This document shows, piece after piece, positions 32,445-40,381 of a stretch of DNA of 64,000 nt (positions are counted from its first letter, which is position 1; the number at the start of each line of letters is the position of its first letter). Source of the stretch: Kribbella solani. Lineage in GTDB: Bacteria > Actinomycetota > Actinomycetes > Propionibacteriales > Kribbellaceae. The stretch covers positions 6,200,001 to 6,264,000 of the forward strand of contig NZ_JACHNF010000001.1 of assembly GCF_014205295.1 (NCBI RefSeq), given 5' to 3'. The translations under genes were made by a program, and so were the position numbers. A model generated the notes under the pieces. That model was not told the origin of the DNA and ran no database searches. It was given only the letters and a program-made list of their open reading frames with translations.

Positions 32445-33409
32445 TCATGCTCGGGCAGCGCCGCCTCGGATCCGTTCGTCTTCGATCGCTGACGCGATGG
32501 CTGGCCACTCGAGTGCGAGGGGCGACAGCCTTTGCCAGTAGCTGTGTGAGAAGCGGACCGTCGGGTCTAGGCCGAGGGGAGCTGAGACGGTGTTGATGAT
32601 TCGGCGGGTTGTGCCGGCGGCGCCTCTGGGGCCGGGGCGGATGCCGTGGCCGAGTAGGAGGGTTGCGGTGCGGATGGCGTCGAGGGTTGCTGGTGGTGCG
32701 GCGTTGGCGAACGGGCCGAAGACGAGGTCCTTCCAGTTGGATCGGGACCTCGTCCAGGCGAGGCGCTCGAGGCCGCTGCCGAGGTCGACAGCCATGCGTT
32801 GGGGTTGATCGACATTCCAGAGGAGGTTGACGTCTCCCAGCGTCATGTCCAGGTGTTTGAAGCGCGGTGTTGTGCCGCGAACCTGATCGCGCTGCCATAC
32901 CGTCAGGTGGCCGCAGATGGTGATGTGTCGGGCGTGCATGCCGAGTCGGGAGAGGACGGAGAGCCAGAGATTGATGACATCTGCGAACTCGTCGTGGTGC
33001 TTGATCGGCTGGATGTGGGAGACATTGACGAACGAGGTGAGGAATCCGTCGCGTAGTTCGCCGCGGTCGTCACGCTGCCCGGTGAGGCGCACGACCGGTT
33101 GAGGTAGGAATCCTGATCGGTAGAACCTGTCCTGGCCGTCTTTGAGGAAGGGGTCGAGCGCCTGGATCGCGGACACGGTGAGGTCGGTGTCGCGTCCCCA
33201 CCGAAGCGGCAGGGGGCGGCGCGGGGTACGCCATGCATCTCGAAGCCGGACTCCAAGATGTCGAGCAAGTCGGCGAAGGTCAGAGGGCGTCGTGGTGGCG
33301 TGTAGTGGTCCGAGCGATCGCCATGTCGGGCCGTTAGCAGATCGCCTTCGAGACGGATTTTCCATCTGGGGCCGAGATTACGGCGGAGCGAATCGGGGAT
33401 CCGGCCCAC
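32445..33409 (-). pseudogene. Alanyl-tRNA-synthetase-like (class II aaRS core) gene with frameshift
   Basis: The 3' part (frame ending at 32445) encodes QPVVRLTGQRDDRG, FLTSFVNVSHIQP and VDLGSGLERLAWTRSRSNW, which match the motif layout of the AlaRS catalytic core, especially G-x-GLERLA. The 5' part of the gene is in another frame: LRRNLGPRWKIRLEGDLL through FEMHGVPR, read to about 33225. The switch point is a GC-rich run (CGCGCCGCCCCC on the minus strand), so a one-base indel has split the gene. The start is uncertain; GTG 33409 is one choice. The size suggests a stand-alone aaRS-like enzyme rather than a housekeeping AlaRS. Confidence 0.6.
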
Positions 33410-33580
33410 CGGATCCGCCCACGGCCGTAGAAGTACTCTCAAAAGTACACAAAGCGAGCGCTCCCCAGTGATCCCTGGCGAACCGATCTGAGCCTCAGAT
33501 GATCCAGCCAGACGAGCTCTGACCAGGCAGTTCATGGCGAGATAGCTCTCTGGCCAGGCATTATGTCGAGAATGCTTGGA

Positions 33581-33622
33581 TAATGAGAAGGTCGTCGGTT
33601 CGATTCCGACAGGCGGCTCCAC
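33581..33622 (+). repeat. att site 3: duplicated 3' end of tRNA-Thr(CGT)
   Basis: These 42 bp (TAATGAG...CTCCAC) are identical to the ends of att sites 1 and 2; identity with site 1 goes on for 5 more bases (to 33627). The anticodon bases CTCG are missing, so the recombination crossover must lie to the right of the anticodon. This is the right boundary of the array. Confidence 0.88.
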
Positions 33623-33636
33623 TCCGGGGACGGAGA

Positions 33637-33669
33637 AACCCCAGGTCACGGTGTATGTGACCTGGGGTT
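33637..33669 (+). terminator. Terminator downstream of att site 3, probably the native tRNA terminator
   Basis: AACCCCAGGTCAC (33637-33649) and GTGACCTGGGGTT (33657-33669) form a perfect 13-bp stem with a 7-nt loop. The stem is nearly the same as that after att site 1. As this flank is chromosomal, it is probably the original terminator of the tRNA gene. Confidence 0.75.
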
Positions 33670-33763
33670 CTGTATGTCTTGTCTGGCTCGGGGGCGGCGG
33701 GCTCTGAATGGATCGGGCCGCCGGCTGCTCGCTCTGTGTGACCGGGTGCCGGTGGATCGTGGG

Positions 33764-34333
33764 TCAGGCTTCGCCTTCGGTGCGGTCGTAGACGTCGGCT
33801 TCGAATTCTTCGAGTAGGCGTTCGCAGTTGGCGACCTTGGTTCGGGCCAGGTCCTTGCCGTCGGCATCCATCCAGTCGCGGCCTTCTACCTTGGTCAGCC
33901 AGCGGCGGAGTTTTTCCAGGTCCTGGCGGATCTCCTCGGCTTCCTCGAAGGTGTAGTTCTCCCGGAAGCGTTCGAACTCGATCTCTTTGACGAACTTGGT
34001 GTCGCACTCCTCGACGATCTCGGCGTACTCCTTGGCCGACTGGGTCCGGAAGCCCTCGACGAACTGTTCGCGCGCGTCGTCGTCGACGTCCGTCAGGGTC
34101 AGGAACACGCTCGAGCCGCCCAGCTCGGTGATCCGTTCGCGTACCTTCTCCATGCCGGCGCGCAGATCCTCCCGGTCAGGTAGTACGCAGACGGCCTGCT
34201 GTACGTAGAAGCCGCCGAGTCGCTTGAGCTCCCGCCACACGGCGACCCGGGCCCGGGAGGACTCGCTGGGCACCTTGTAGATGAGCAGCAGCCAGCTGTC
34301 CGGGTTCTTCGGCTTCGTACGTCGGGTCGCCAT
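33764..34333 (-). CDS. ChrB N-terminal-domain-like protein
   Basis: The 189-residue protein begins with basic residues, then SWLLLIYKVPSESSRARVAV, LKRLGGFYVQQAVCVLPDRE and a long charged helical part (REQFVEGFRTQSAKEYAEIV, LEKLRRWLTKVEGRDWMDA). This is the pattern of the ChrB N-terminal domain found in chromate-resistance regulators and in stand-alone proteins beside metal transporters. It lies 22 bp downstream of the VIT-family gene on the same strand, so the two may be co-transcribed. A sensor or accessory role in metal stress is an inference. Confidence 0.72.
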   Translation of the reverse strand: MATRRTKPKNPDSWLLLIYKVPSESSRARVAVWRELKRLGGFYVQQAVCVLPDREDLRAGMEKVRERITELGGSSVFLTLTDVDDDAREQFVEGFRTQSAKEYAEIVEECDTKFVKEIEFERFRENYTFEEAEEIRQDLEKLRRWLTKVEGRDWMDADGKDLARTKVANCERLLEEFEADVYDRTEGEA

Positions 34334-34355
34334 CAGGACAGGCTATCCAACACTG

Positions 34356-35075
34356 TCAGGACAGACCTGTTCCGACTGCGAGACCGATCGCGAACGTCAC
34401 CGCCGCCGACAGCCCGCCGAGGAGGAGTTGGCGGCCGCCGCCGTACCAGAACGGGCGGGCGGTGATCTTGCCGACGATGCCGCCGGTGATCACCAGGCCG
34501 AGCGCGCTCAGCAGCAGCGCGGGCAGGATGCTGCCGACGCCGAACACGAACGGGATCAGCGGGATCAGCGCGCCGATGGCGAAGGCGGCGAACGACGACC
34601 CGGCCGCGACCCACGGCGACGGCAGGTCGTTGGGGTCGACGCCGAGCTCCTCGCGGACGTGGACGTCGAGCGCGACCTCCGGGTCCGCGGTCAGTTCGCG
34701 GGCCACTTCGGCGGCCAGCTCGGGGCGCAGGCCCTTCGCCTCGTACATCAGCGCGAGCTCGCGTTCCTCCTCGGCCGGATGGATCTCGAGTTCGCGTTTC
34801 TCGACGGCGATCTCGGCCTGCATCAGCTCGGCCTGGGACGACACCGAGGTGAACTCGCCGGACGCCATCGAGCAGGCGCCGGCCACCAGTCCGGCCAGGC
34901 CGGTCATCAGTACGACCTTGCCGCTCGCGCCGCCGCCGACGACACCGGCGACCAGGGCGAAGTTCGACACCAGGCCATCCATCACGCCGAACGTCGCGGG
35001 CCGCAGCCAGCCGCCGGTGACGTCGCGGTGGGAGTGGTGGATCTCCGGGGAGCGTTCCGAGAGTTCCGCGGTCAT
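34356..35075 (-). CDS. VIT1/CCC1-family iron/manganese transporter
   Basis: The 239-residue protein has the family plan: an N-terminal segment ending RPATFGVMDGLVSNFALVAG, membrane helix MASGEFTSVSSQAEL with its conserved Gly-Glu, a cytosolic metal-binding helical hairpin rich in Glu (~85-140: AEIAVEKRELEIHPAEEERE), and three more membrane helices to the C-terminus. In the family the Glu-rich hairpin collects Fe(II) or Mn(II), and the membrane part exports them. The gene is divergent from a second membrane protein gene across an inverted repeat that may bind a metal-dependent regulator. Confidence 0.85.
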   Translation of the reverse strand: MTAELSERSPEIHHSHRDVTGGWLRPATFGVMDGLVSNFALVAGVVGGGASGKVVLMTGLAGLVAGACSMASGEFTSVSSQAELMQAEIAVEKRELEIHPAEEERELALMYEAKGLRPELAAEVARELTADPEVALDVHVREELGVDPNDLPSPWVAAGSSFAAFAIGALIPLIPFVFGVGSILPALLLSALGLVITGGIVGKITARPFWYGGGRQLLLGGLSAAVTFAIGLAVGTGLS

Positions 35076-35108
35076 GAGTACTTCCTTCGGGACTGAGGTG
35101 AGCCTCGC

Positions 35109-35137
35109 TTAACCAAGGTTTGCGTAACCTTCGTTAA
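35109..35137. promoter_or_regulatory. Inverted repeat, candidate metal-regulator operator
   Basis: TTAACCAAGGTT (35109-35120) and AACCTTCGTTAA (35126-35137) are inverted copies with one mismatch and a 5-bp spacer. It lies 34 bp upstream of the VIT gene start, between two divergent membrane transporter genes. The AT-rich ends and overall shape recall DtxR/IdeR-type boxes without matching the consensus exactly. Confidence 0.5.
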
Positions 35138-35275
35138 TCTGAAGCATCTGTTACAGCAGTCTATTCGTTACCCATGGAAGCGGCAAGCGGGGCCGGCCAA
35201 CTGATTGACACTCCAATGATCTCGTAACTACTGTTTCAGGAAGCATATGTTTCATCGAGCCTGAGGAAGTGACAG

Positions 35276-36064
35276 ATGGACGCGGCAACGTGGGGGTTGA
35301 TCATCGCGACGTTCGTCGCGTGTTTCGTGGAGATGGTCGAGGCAACCACGATCGTGATGGCGATGGGATACACCCGGGGCTGGCGGTCGGCGCTGGCCGG
35401 CACGTTCGCGGCACTCGGCGCGCTCGCCGTGGTCACCGTGGCTGCCGGGTACGCGCTGGCGACCTGGATGCCCGAGTCGGCGCTGCAGCTGGCGATCGGC
35501 GGCCTGCTGCTGATCTTCGGCCTGCAATGGCTGCGGAAAGCGATCCTCCGATCATCCGGGCGCAAGGCAGTGCACGACGAGGACGCCATCTATCGTGAGG
35601 AGGTCGAGGCAGCCAAGGCGGCCGGCGACACCAAGGGCGGGCTTGACCTGTTCGGCTTCATGGTCTCTTTCAAGGGCGTGTTCCTCGAAGGCATGGAGGT
35701 CGTGTTCATCGTCCTCACCTTCGGGCTGAACGCGGGCAACATCCCCGGCGCGAGCATGGGTGCCCTGGCCGCGGTGGTCATCGTGCTGGGCGTTGCGATC
35801 GCCCTGCGGCGTCCGCTGTCGATGATCAACGAGAACCTGCTCAAGTACGGCGTCGGGCTGCTGCTCGCTTCATTCGGCACGTACTGGGCGGTCGAGGGAA
35901 TCGGGATCTTCCGCGACGGTCGGGAAAGCCTCGACTGGCCCGGTCACGACCTGATGATCCTTGTCCTGCTCGTCGCCTGGCTGCTGCTCAGCCGAATCTT
36001 CGTCGCCGTGCTCCGCAAGCCGGCCGTCGCGACCCCCGCTGTATCCGTGGAGGTGCAGAAATGA
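35276..36064 (+). CDS. Predicted multi-pass membrane transporter (COG4280-like)
   Basis: The 262-residue protein has about seven hydrophobic segments and two matching motifs with paired glutamates: FVEMVEATTIVMAMG near 17-31 and FLEGMEVVFIVLTFG near 138-152. The repeat suggests an internally duplicated transporter with E-x-x-E metal-binding sites, similar in plan to FTR1 or Gdt1 proteins. It overlaps the next small gene (ATGA). Given the VIT-family gene on the other side of the control region, a metal substrate is likely but not proven. Confidence 0.65.
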   Translation: MDAATWGLIIATFVACFVEMVEATTIVMAMGYTRGWRSALAGTFAALGALAVVTVAAGYALATWMPESALQLAIGGLLLIFGLQWLRKAILRSSGRKAVHDEDAIYREEVEAAKAAGDTKGGLDLFGFMVSFKGVFLEGMEVVFIVLTFGLNAGNIPGASMGALAAVVIVLGVAIALRRPLSMINENLLKYGVGLLLASFGTYWAVEGIGIFRDGRESLDWPGHDLMILVLLVAWLLLSRIFVAVLRKPAVATPAVSVEVQK

Positions 36065-36279
36065 AGTTCCTCAAGGCCTTCGGCCAGTTCTGGTACGACT
36101 TCATCATCGGTGACGACTGGAAGATCGCCGTCGCCGTCGTCACCACCCTCGCCATCCTGGTGATCGCCATGCTCAGTGGCGCATTCAGCGACACTGCGTT
36201 GACTCTGGTCGGCGGCGCACTGCTCATCGTTGCCTTCAGCATCAGTTTGGCGATCGACGGTCGCAAGAAGAGTGGATGA
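36061..36279 (+). CDS. Small two-span membrane protein, partner of the upstream transporter
   Basis: The 72-residue protein has an N-terminal amphipathic part (MKFLKAFGQFWYDFIIGDDW) and two membrane segments (IAVAVVTTLAILVIAMLSGA and ALTLVGGALLIVAFSISLAI), ending in DGRKKSG. It overlaps the upstream gene by 4 nt, so it is translationally coupled and probably works with the transporter. No known domain. Confidence 0.7.
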   Translation: MKFLKAFGQFWYDFIIGDDWKIAVAVVTTLAILVIAMLSGAFSDTALTLVGGALLIVAFSISLAIDGRKKSG

Positions 36280-36401
36280 GGCTCAGTTGCAGCGTTTTGG
36301 AAGCTGAGGCGTCTCTCAAGGTGTGACTGATTCGGCGGAGCGGCTCCGCCTTTGGCTGAGCCGCGCCGCTTGTCGGTAAGGTCGACCTTGGAGTGGAGTG
36401 G

Positions 36402-38228
36402 ATGGCGCTGAACAGGAGCAGGCTGAAGGTGCTTGCGTTGGGCAACAACGCGAGGTCCCGCACGGCGCGGGTGACGGTAGTTGCCGGGCTTGTTGCCCTG
36501 GGCCTGATTCTGCCGGTGACCGGCGGCGGCAACCCTGCACCCGCGGCACCTTCGGGGGCTGCGGCCGGCGGGTTGGCCGGCGCATCGGCTGGGGTTGCCG
36601 ACCTGGGCGTTGACGTCTCGGAGCCGGTGACGACCGGTACCTACGATCTCGGCCCGATCAATCTCCCCGGCGTACCCCACAAGGTCGAACTCACCGGCGT
36701 CGTCCACCGGCCGAAGGTGTCGCTGGGCCGGCGGCTGCCGGTGGTCGTCATGGTCCACGGACAACACGCGGTGTGCCTGTATGGGGTGGACGCCACCGTT
36801 TGGCCCTGCCCGCGTGACAAGTACTTCCCGAACTATCGCGGCTACGATTATGTCGGCAAGAACCTGGCCGCGCATGGTGTTGTCGTCATCTCGATCGGTG
36901 CCAACGGGGTCAATCACCGCAGCGCCGACTCCGACGACGAAGCCATGACCGCCCGGGCCCGGCTGATCCGCAAGCATCTCGATCTCTGGCGCGAGTGGAC
37001 GACCCGCGGCAACGGTCCGTTCGGGCGACAGGTGCTGGGTGCGATCGACTACTCCCGCGTCGGGTTGATGGGGCATTCCCAAGGCGGCGAAGGCGTAGTA
37101 CGCGCCGCTGAACGTGACGGCGCCGACCTCAAGCCGTACGGGGTGAAGGCCGTGCTGGCAGTCGCTCCGAGCGGCTTCAAGCGACGCTCGGTGAGCTCGA
37201 TACCGATCGCTGCCCTCGTCGGAGACTGCGACCACGATGTCGGTCCAGGGGTCGTCAAGTACTACGACAACTCCCGGTATACCAAGGCCGGCGACTTGGG
37301 CCCGAAGTACCAGGTGATCATTCGGGGCGCCAACCATGCCTTCTTCAACACCACCTGGTCGCCCAGCGGCGGACTCGGTGGGCTCGACGATTGGTTCAGC
37401 TATGACCCCAAGGTCTCGGAATGCGCAGTGGGCAAGCCGGCCCGGCTGACCGAGAAGGGTCAGCGGGAGGTCGCGCTGGCGTACTTCAGCAGCTTCTTCC
37501 GGCTCCACCTCAAGGGCGAGCGGCGCTTCGCGGGGATCTGGGAGGGTACGGCCAAACCACCGCGCTCCTTCGGTACGGCAGAGGTGCCGATCAGCTACCA
37601 CGCCCCGGCGAATCGTCGCCTCGACCTGAACCGGCTCACGGTCGCGGCCGATCTGACCAGGAACGCCGTCGGCGGGGCAGCCAGTCAGCGCGGGTTCCAG
37701 TCGGTCAGCCTGTGTGGCGGAGCCGCGCCGCAGCCGCGCAACTGCCTGGCCCGGTCGGACATGGAGGGGGTCACCGCCCCGCACCAGGAAACCACCGGCC
37801 CGAAACCAGGGCTGGGCGTCGTCGCCTTCAAATGGGCCAAGCCTGGCGCGACCTTTACCAACCGCCTGGAAGGCGCCGCCCGCAACCTTTCGGCCTACCG
37901 CGAGCTCCGCTTCCGGGCCGGCGTCAATTTCACCGATCCCCTCAACCCGGTCGGCAAACCACAGGATTTCTCCGTCGTCCTCACCGACGGCTCCGGCAAA
38001 ACCAGCTCAGTACGCGCGGAGCAGTACGGCAAAGCCCTCCAGTACCCGCGCCTCATCGACCGCCTGCCCGGCAACCGAGACCTGAGAATCTTCTTCTTCC
38101 ACCAGCAAACCGTTCCCCTCACCGACTTCACCGGCATAAACCTGAACGACATCCGCTCAGTAGATTTCCACTTCAACACCACCCCAAAAGGCTCAATCGC
38201 CATAACGGACCTGACCGCTACCCGCTGA
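36402..38228 (+). CDS. Secreted alpha/beta hydrolase
   Basis: From ATG 36402 the protein has 608 residues, with a long N-terminal signal region (basic start, then VTVVAGLVALGLILPVTGG and an Ala/Gly-rich stretch). The hydrolase part has VVVMVHGQHAVC (oxyanion strand), the nucleophile elbow GLMGHSQGGEG, an acid candidate in ALVGDCDHDVG and a His in IIRGANHAFFN. The C-terminal ~200 residues form a beta-rich accessory domain (RLDLNRLTVAADLT to ITDLTATR). It probably acts outside the cell on an ester or similar substrate. The exact family and substrate are not known. Confidence 0.78.
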   Translation: MALNRSRLKVLALGNNARSRTARVTVVAGLVALGLILPVTGGGNPAPAAPSGAAAGGLAGASAGVADLGVDVSEPVTTGTYDLGPINLPGVPHKVELTGVVHRPKVSLGRRLPVVVMVHGQHAVCLYGVDATVWPCPRDKYFPNYRGYDYVGKNLAAHGVVVISIGANGVNHRSADSDDEAMTARARLIRKHLDLWREWTTRGNGPFGRQVLGAIDYSRVGLMGHSQGGEGVVRAAERDGADLKPYGVKAVLAVAPSGFKRRSVSSIPIAALVGDCDHDVGPGVVKYYDNSRYTKAGDLGPKYQVIIRGANHAFFNTTWSPSGGLGGLDDWFSYDPKVSECAVGKPARLTEKGQREVALAYFSSFFRLHLKGERRFAGIWEGTAKPPRSFGTAEVPISYHAPANRRLDLNRLTVAADLTRNAVGGAASQRGFQSVSLCGGAAPQPRNCLARSDMEGVTAPHQETTGPKPGLGVVAFKWAKPGATFTNRLEGAARNLSAYRELRFRAGVNFTDPLNPVGKPQDFSVVLTDGSGKTSSVRAEQYGKALQYPRLIDRLPGNRDLRIFFFHQQTVPLTDFTGINLNDIRSVDFHFNTTPKGSIAITDLTATR

Positions 38229-38286
38229 CCTAACCAAACCCTTCGGCGAGACTGGTGGGACAGAATCGGTACGGGATGGAGGTGGT

Positions 38287-38835
38287 TTGGTGTTTGTGGT
38301 TCAGATGTCGGGGGTGCCGGGGGCGGGGAAGTCGACGGTGGCGGCGTACGTGGGGCGGGTGTACGGGGCGGTGGTCGTCGACTATGACGTGATCAAGAGT
38401 GCGGTGCTTGATGCGGGATTCGGGTTGGGTGAGAGTACGCGGGCCGCGTACGAGGTGATGTACGCGCAATCGCGGCATGTGTTGCGGCAGGGGCGTGATG
38501 TGGTGATGGACAGTCCGTGTTTCTGGCCGCGGATCCTGGATGAGGGGATGGCGATGGCTGAGGAATACGGGGCCACGTATCGGTATGTCGAGTGTCAAAT
38601 GGCGGATTTGAAGGTGCTTGACGAGCGGTTGAAGGAGCGCGTGCGGCTGCGGACTCATCGGCGTGGTGTGGGGCATCCGCCGGTGGATGTCGGTGACGAG
38701 CTCGAGGATGGCGAGGTGTTCTACCGCGGCGCGACGGAACGAGTGCAGCGGCCGGCTGGAGATTACTTGCAGTTGGACATGGAGCGGCCGTTGGCCGACG
38801 TACTGCCCGAGGTCGACGCGTACCTCAAGTCATGA
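38287..38835 (+). CDS. P-loop nucleotide kinase-like protein
   Basis: The 182-residue protein begins FVVQMSGVPGAGKSTVAAYV, a Walker A of the AAA_33/zeta-toxin-like kinase group, then VVVDYDVIKSAV and QGRDVVMDSPCFWPRILDEG. A C-terminal lid region is rich in Arg (LKERVRLRTHRRGVGHPP). These kinases phosphorylate small molecules, nucleotides or antibiotics; the substrate is unknown. Its stop overlaps the convergent GNAT gene by a few bases, so both genes end at the same point. Confidence 0.75.
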   Translation: MVFVVQMSGVPGAGKSTVAAYVGRVYGAVVVDYDVIKSAVLDAGFGLGESTRAAYEVMYAQSRHVLRQGRDVVMDSPCFWPRILDEGMAMAEEYGATYRYVECQMADLKVLDERLKERVRLRTHRRGVGHPPVDVGDELEDGEVFYRGATERVQRPAGDYLQLDMERPLADVLPEVDAYLKS

Positions 38836-39354
38836 ACCGGGGCGGATGCCGAGCCACTGGTTGGCGTTGAAGGCTTCGTAGCGGGCCGCCTCGGTGAAGC
38901 CCAGTTTTTCGGCGAGGCGGAGGGACTGGGTGTTGGCGGTTTGGGTTGAGAGGGCGATCGGTTCGCCGGGGTTGGCGGTGGCGAACCAGGTCAGCGCGGC
39001 GGCGCAGGCCTCGGTCGCGTACCCGCGGCCCCAGGAGTGCGGCAGGAACAGGTAGCCGAGCTCGTACCTGGCGAGATCGAGGCGGATCTGGTCCGGGCGC
39101 TCGGGGTCGCGAGGGTCGAGGGTGACGGTGCCGATCATCGCGCCGTCGAGCGCGACCACGAACAGGCCGGGGCGCCGCCGTGGCGGGTCGGGCATCGTGC
39201 GTTCGAGTTCGTCGCGGGGTTGCGGTCCGCCGATGTACGTGCCGACATCCGGGGACGCGAGAAGATCGATAATCGCCGTACGGTCCTGGGGCTCGGGTTC
39301 GCGGAGGACTAAACGCTCGGTGTGGATCGGCGGCGGCGGCCAGGCGGCGGTCAT
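38830..39354 (-). CDS. GNAT-family acetyltransferase (RimJ/RimL-like)
   Basis: The start is ATG 39354 (174 residues); the frame is open further upstream but without a better start. It has IHTERLVLREPEPQDR, the typical RimJ/L opening, then a central strand region GTVTLDPRD, the acetyl-CoA motif LGYLFLPHSWGRGYATEACA and NTQSLRLAEKLGFTEAARYE. It may acetylate a protein N-terminus or a small amine. It is convergent with the kinase gene. Confidence 0.8.
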   Translation of the reverse strand: MTAAWPPPPIHTERLVLREPEPQDRTAIIDLLASPDVGTYIGGPQPRDELERTMPDPPRRRPGLFVVALDGAMIGTVTLDPRDPERPDQIRLDLARYELGYLFLPHSWGRGYATEACAAALTWFATANPGEPIALSTQTANTQSLRLAEKLGFTEAARYEAFNANQWLGIRPGS

Positions 39355-39568
39355 GACGATCAACTTATCGGACGTCCGGCCGAAGGAGGGCAAGCTGTAT
39401 CGACCGCTGGCGGACTGCGACCCCGGACGTTGTCGAAGGCGACACGCTGTACCGATGCCGCCGCTCATCCGAATTGGTTGCTTGAGGCAACCGGTGAGGT
39501 ATTGGGATGCGGTCAAGAGGTTTGGTCGCTAGCGTCGTGGGGGTTGTCGACGAGTGCGGGAGGTTGCG

Positions 39569-40294
39569 GTGCGGTACTACTACGCCGAGCACGAGGACGC
39601 GTACCGGCGCCTGCGGGAGCGGGGGATGCGGCAGTGGAGCGCGCTGTTCGAGGCAGAGTGGGGCGGGGGCGTCGACGCGTTCCCCAACCGCGAGTTTCTC
39701 GAGCGGGCGCTGTCGCGGCTGAGCCTGGGTGAGCCGCGGGACGTCGACGTGCTGGAGTACGGGTGCGGCACCGGGCCGGCGGCGTGCTTCCTCGCGGGAC
39801 TCGGGTATCGGGTCGAGGCGGTCGACCTGATCCCGGATGCGATCGAGGTTGCCCGGGAGATCGCGCGGGAGCTCGGGGTCGAGGTCGAGTTCGCGGTACG
39901 GGACATGTGCGCGTTGGCCGGGGAGCCGGTGCGGAAACAGTACGACCTCGTGCTCGACGGGTACTGCCTGCAGTCGATCGTGATTGACGCGGATCGAGCG
40001 GCGCTGTTCGCTGCCGTACGCGAACGGTTGAAGGGGTATTACGTGATCTCGACCGCGATGTATGCGCCGGACCGCGAGTACGAAGAGGGTTTCTGGTACG
40101 ACGCGGAAACCGGAATCTGCTACCAGGCAGGAGCCGCGGGCGACGCCACGATCGAGCGCGACGGGGTCTGGTACCGGCCGCATCGCAGACACCTACGCCC
40201 CGAGGCCCTACACACCGAACTCGAAGCCGCCGGCTTCCACATCATCACCCAGGAAGGCAATGGCGGCGGCGATGTCATCTGCACCCGAGCGTGA
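39569..40294 (+). CDS. SAM-dependent methyltransferase (class I)
   Basis: I prefer GTG 39569, which has GGGAGG 6 nt upstream, over GTG 39554; this gives 241 residues. The Rossmann core is clear: VDVLEYGCGTGPAACFLAGL (motif I), VEAVDLIPDAIEVAREIARE (acidic motif II), then FAVRDMCAL and YDLVLDGYCLQSI. The C-terminal part contains CYQAGAAGDATIERDGVWYR, possibly substrate-binding. The substrate is not predictable. Confidence 0.78.
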   Translation: MRYYYAEHEDAYRRLRERGMRQWSALFEAEWGGGVDAFPNREFLERALSRLSLGEPRDVDVLEYGCGTGPAACFLAGLGYRVEAVDLIPDAIEVAREIARELGVEVEFAVRDMCALAGEPVRKQYDLVLDGYCLQSIVIDADRAALFAAVRERLKGYYVISTAMYAPDREYEEGFWYDAETGICYQAGAAGDATIERDGVWYRPHRRHLRPEALHTELEAAGFHIITQEGNGGGDVICTRA

Positions 40295-40381
40295 CGAGGC
40301 TGGGTCGCGGATGGTTCTCGCACCTGACTGGGGGACCGCGACGTCTATGAACGTACGGGTTGGTTACCTAACATTTAGGTT

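Larger units (their letters stand above)
21729..33622. mobile_element. Element 3: defence island between att sites 2 and 3, no integrase
   Basis: The stretch between att sites 2 and 3 carries an IS481-family insertion, an unknown gene, a DUF3644-like gene, a complete type I restriction-modification operon, a small zinc-type gene and a frameshifted AlaRS-like gene. No recombinase other than the IS transposase is present. It may be a decayed element, or a passenger that moves with the AICE integrase acting in trans on the shared att sequence. Boundaries are inferred from the repeats. Confidence 0.65.

Noticed and set aside
32903..33649. Frame encoding GIEPTTFSL-type peptide near att site 3
   Set aside because: Its first part is the antisense translation of the tRNA remnant, a well-known annotation artefact; only the part after about 33410 is taken as the 5' end of the AlaRS-like pseudogene.
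35988..37784. 598-codon minus-strand frame opposite the hydrolase
   Set aside because: Antisense to a signal-peptide protein with a GHSQG nucleophile elbow; no domain signals on the minus strand.
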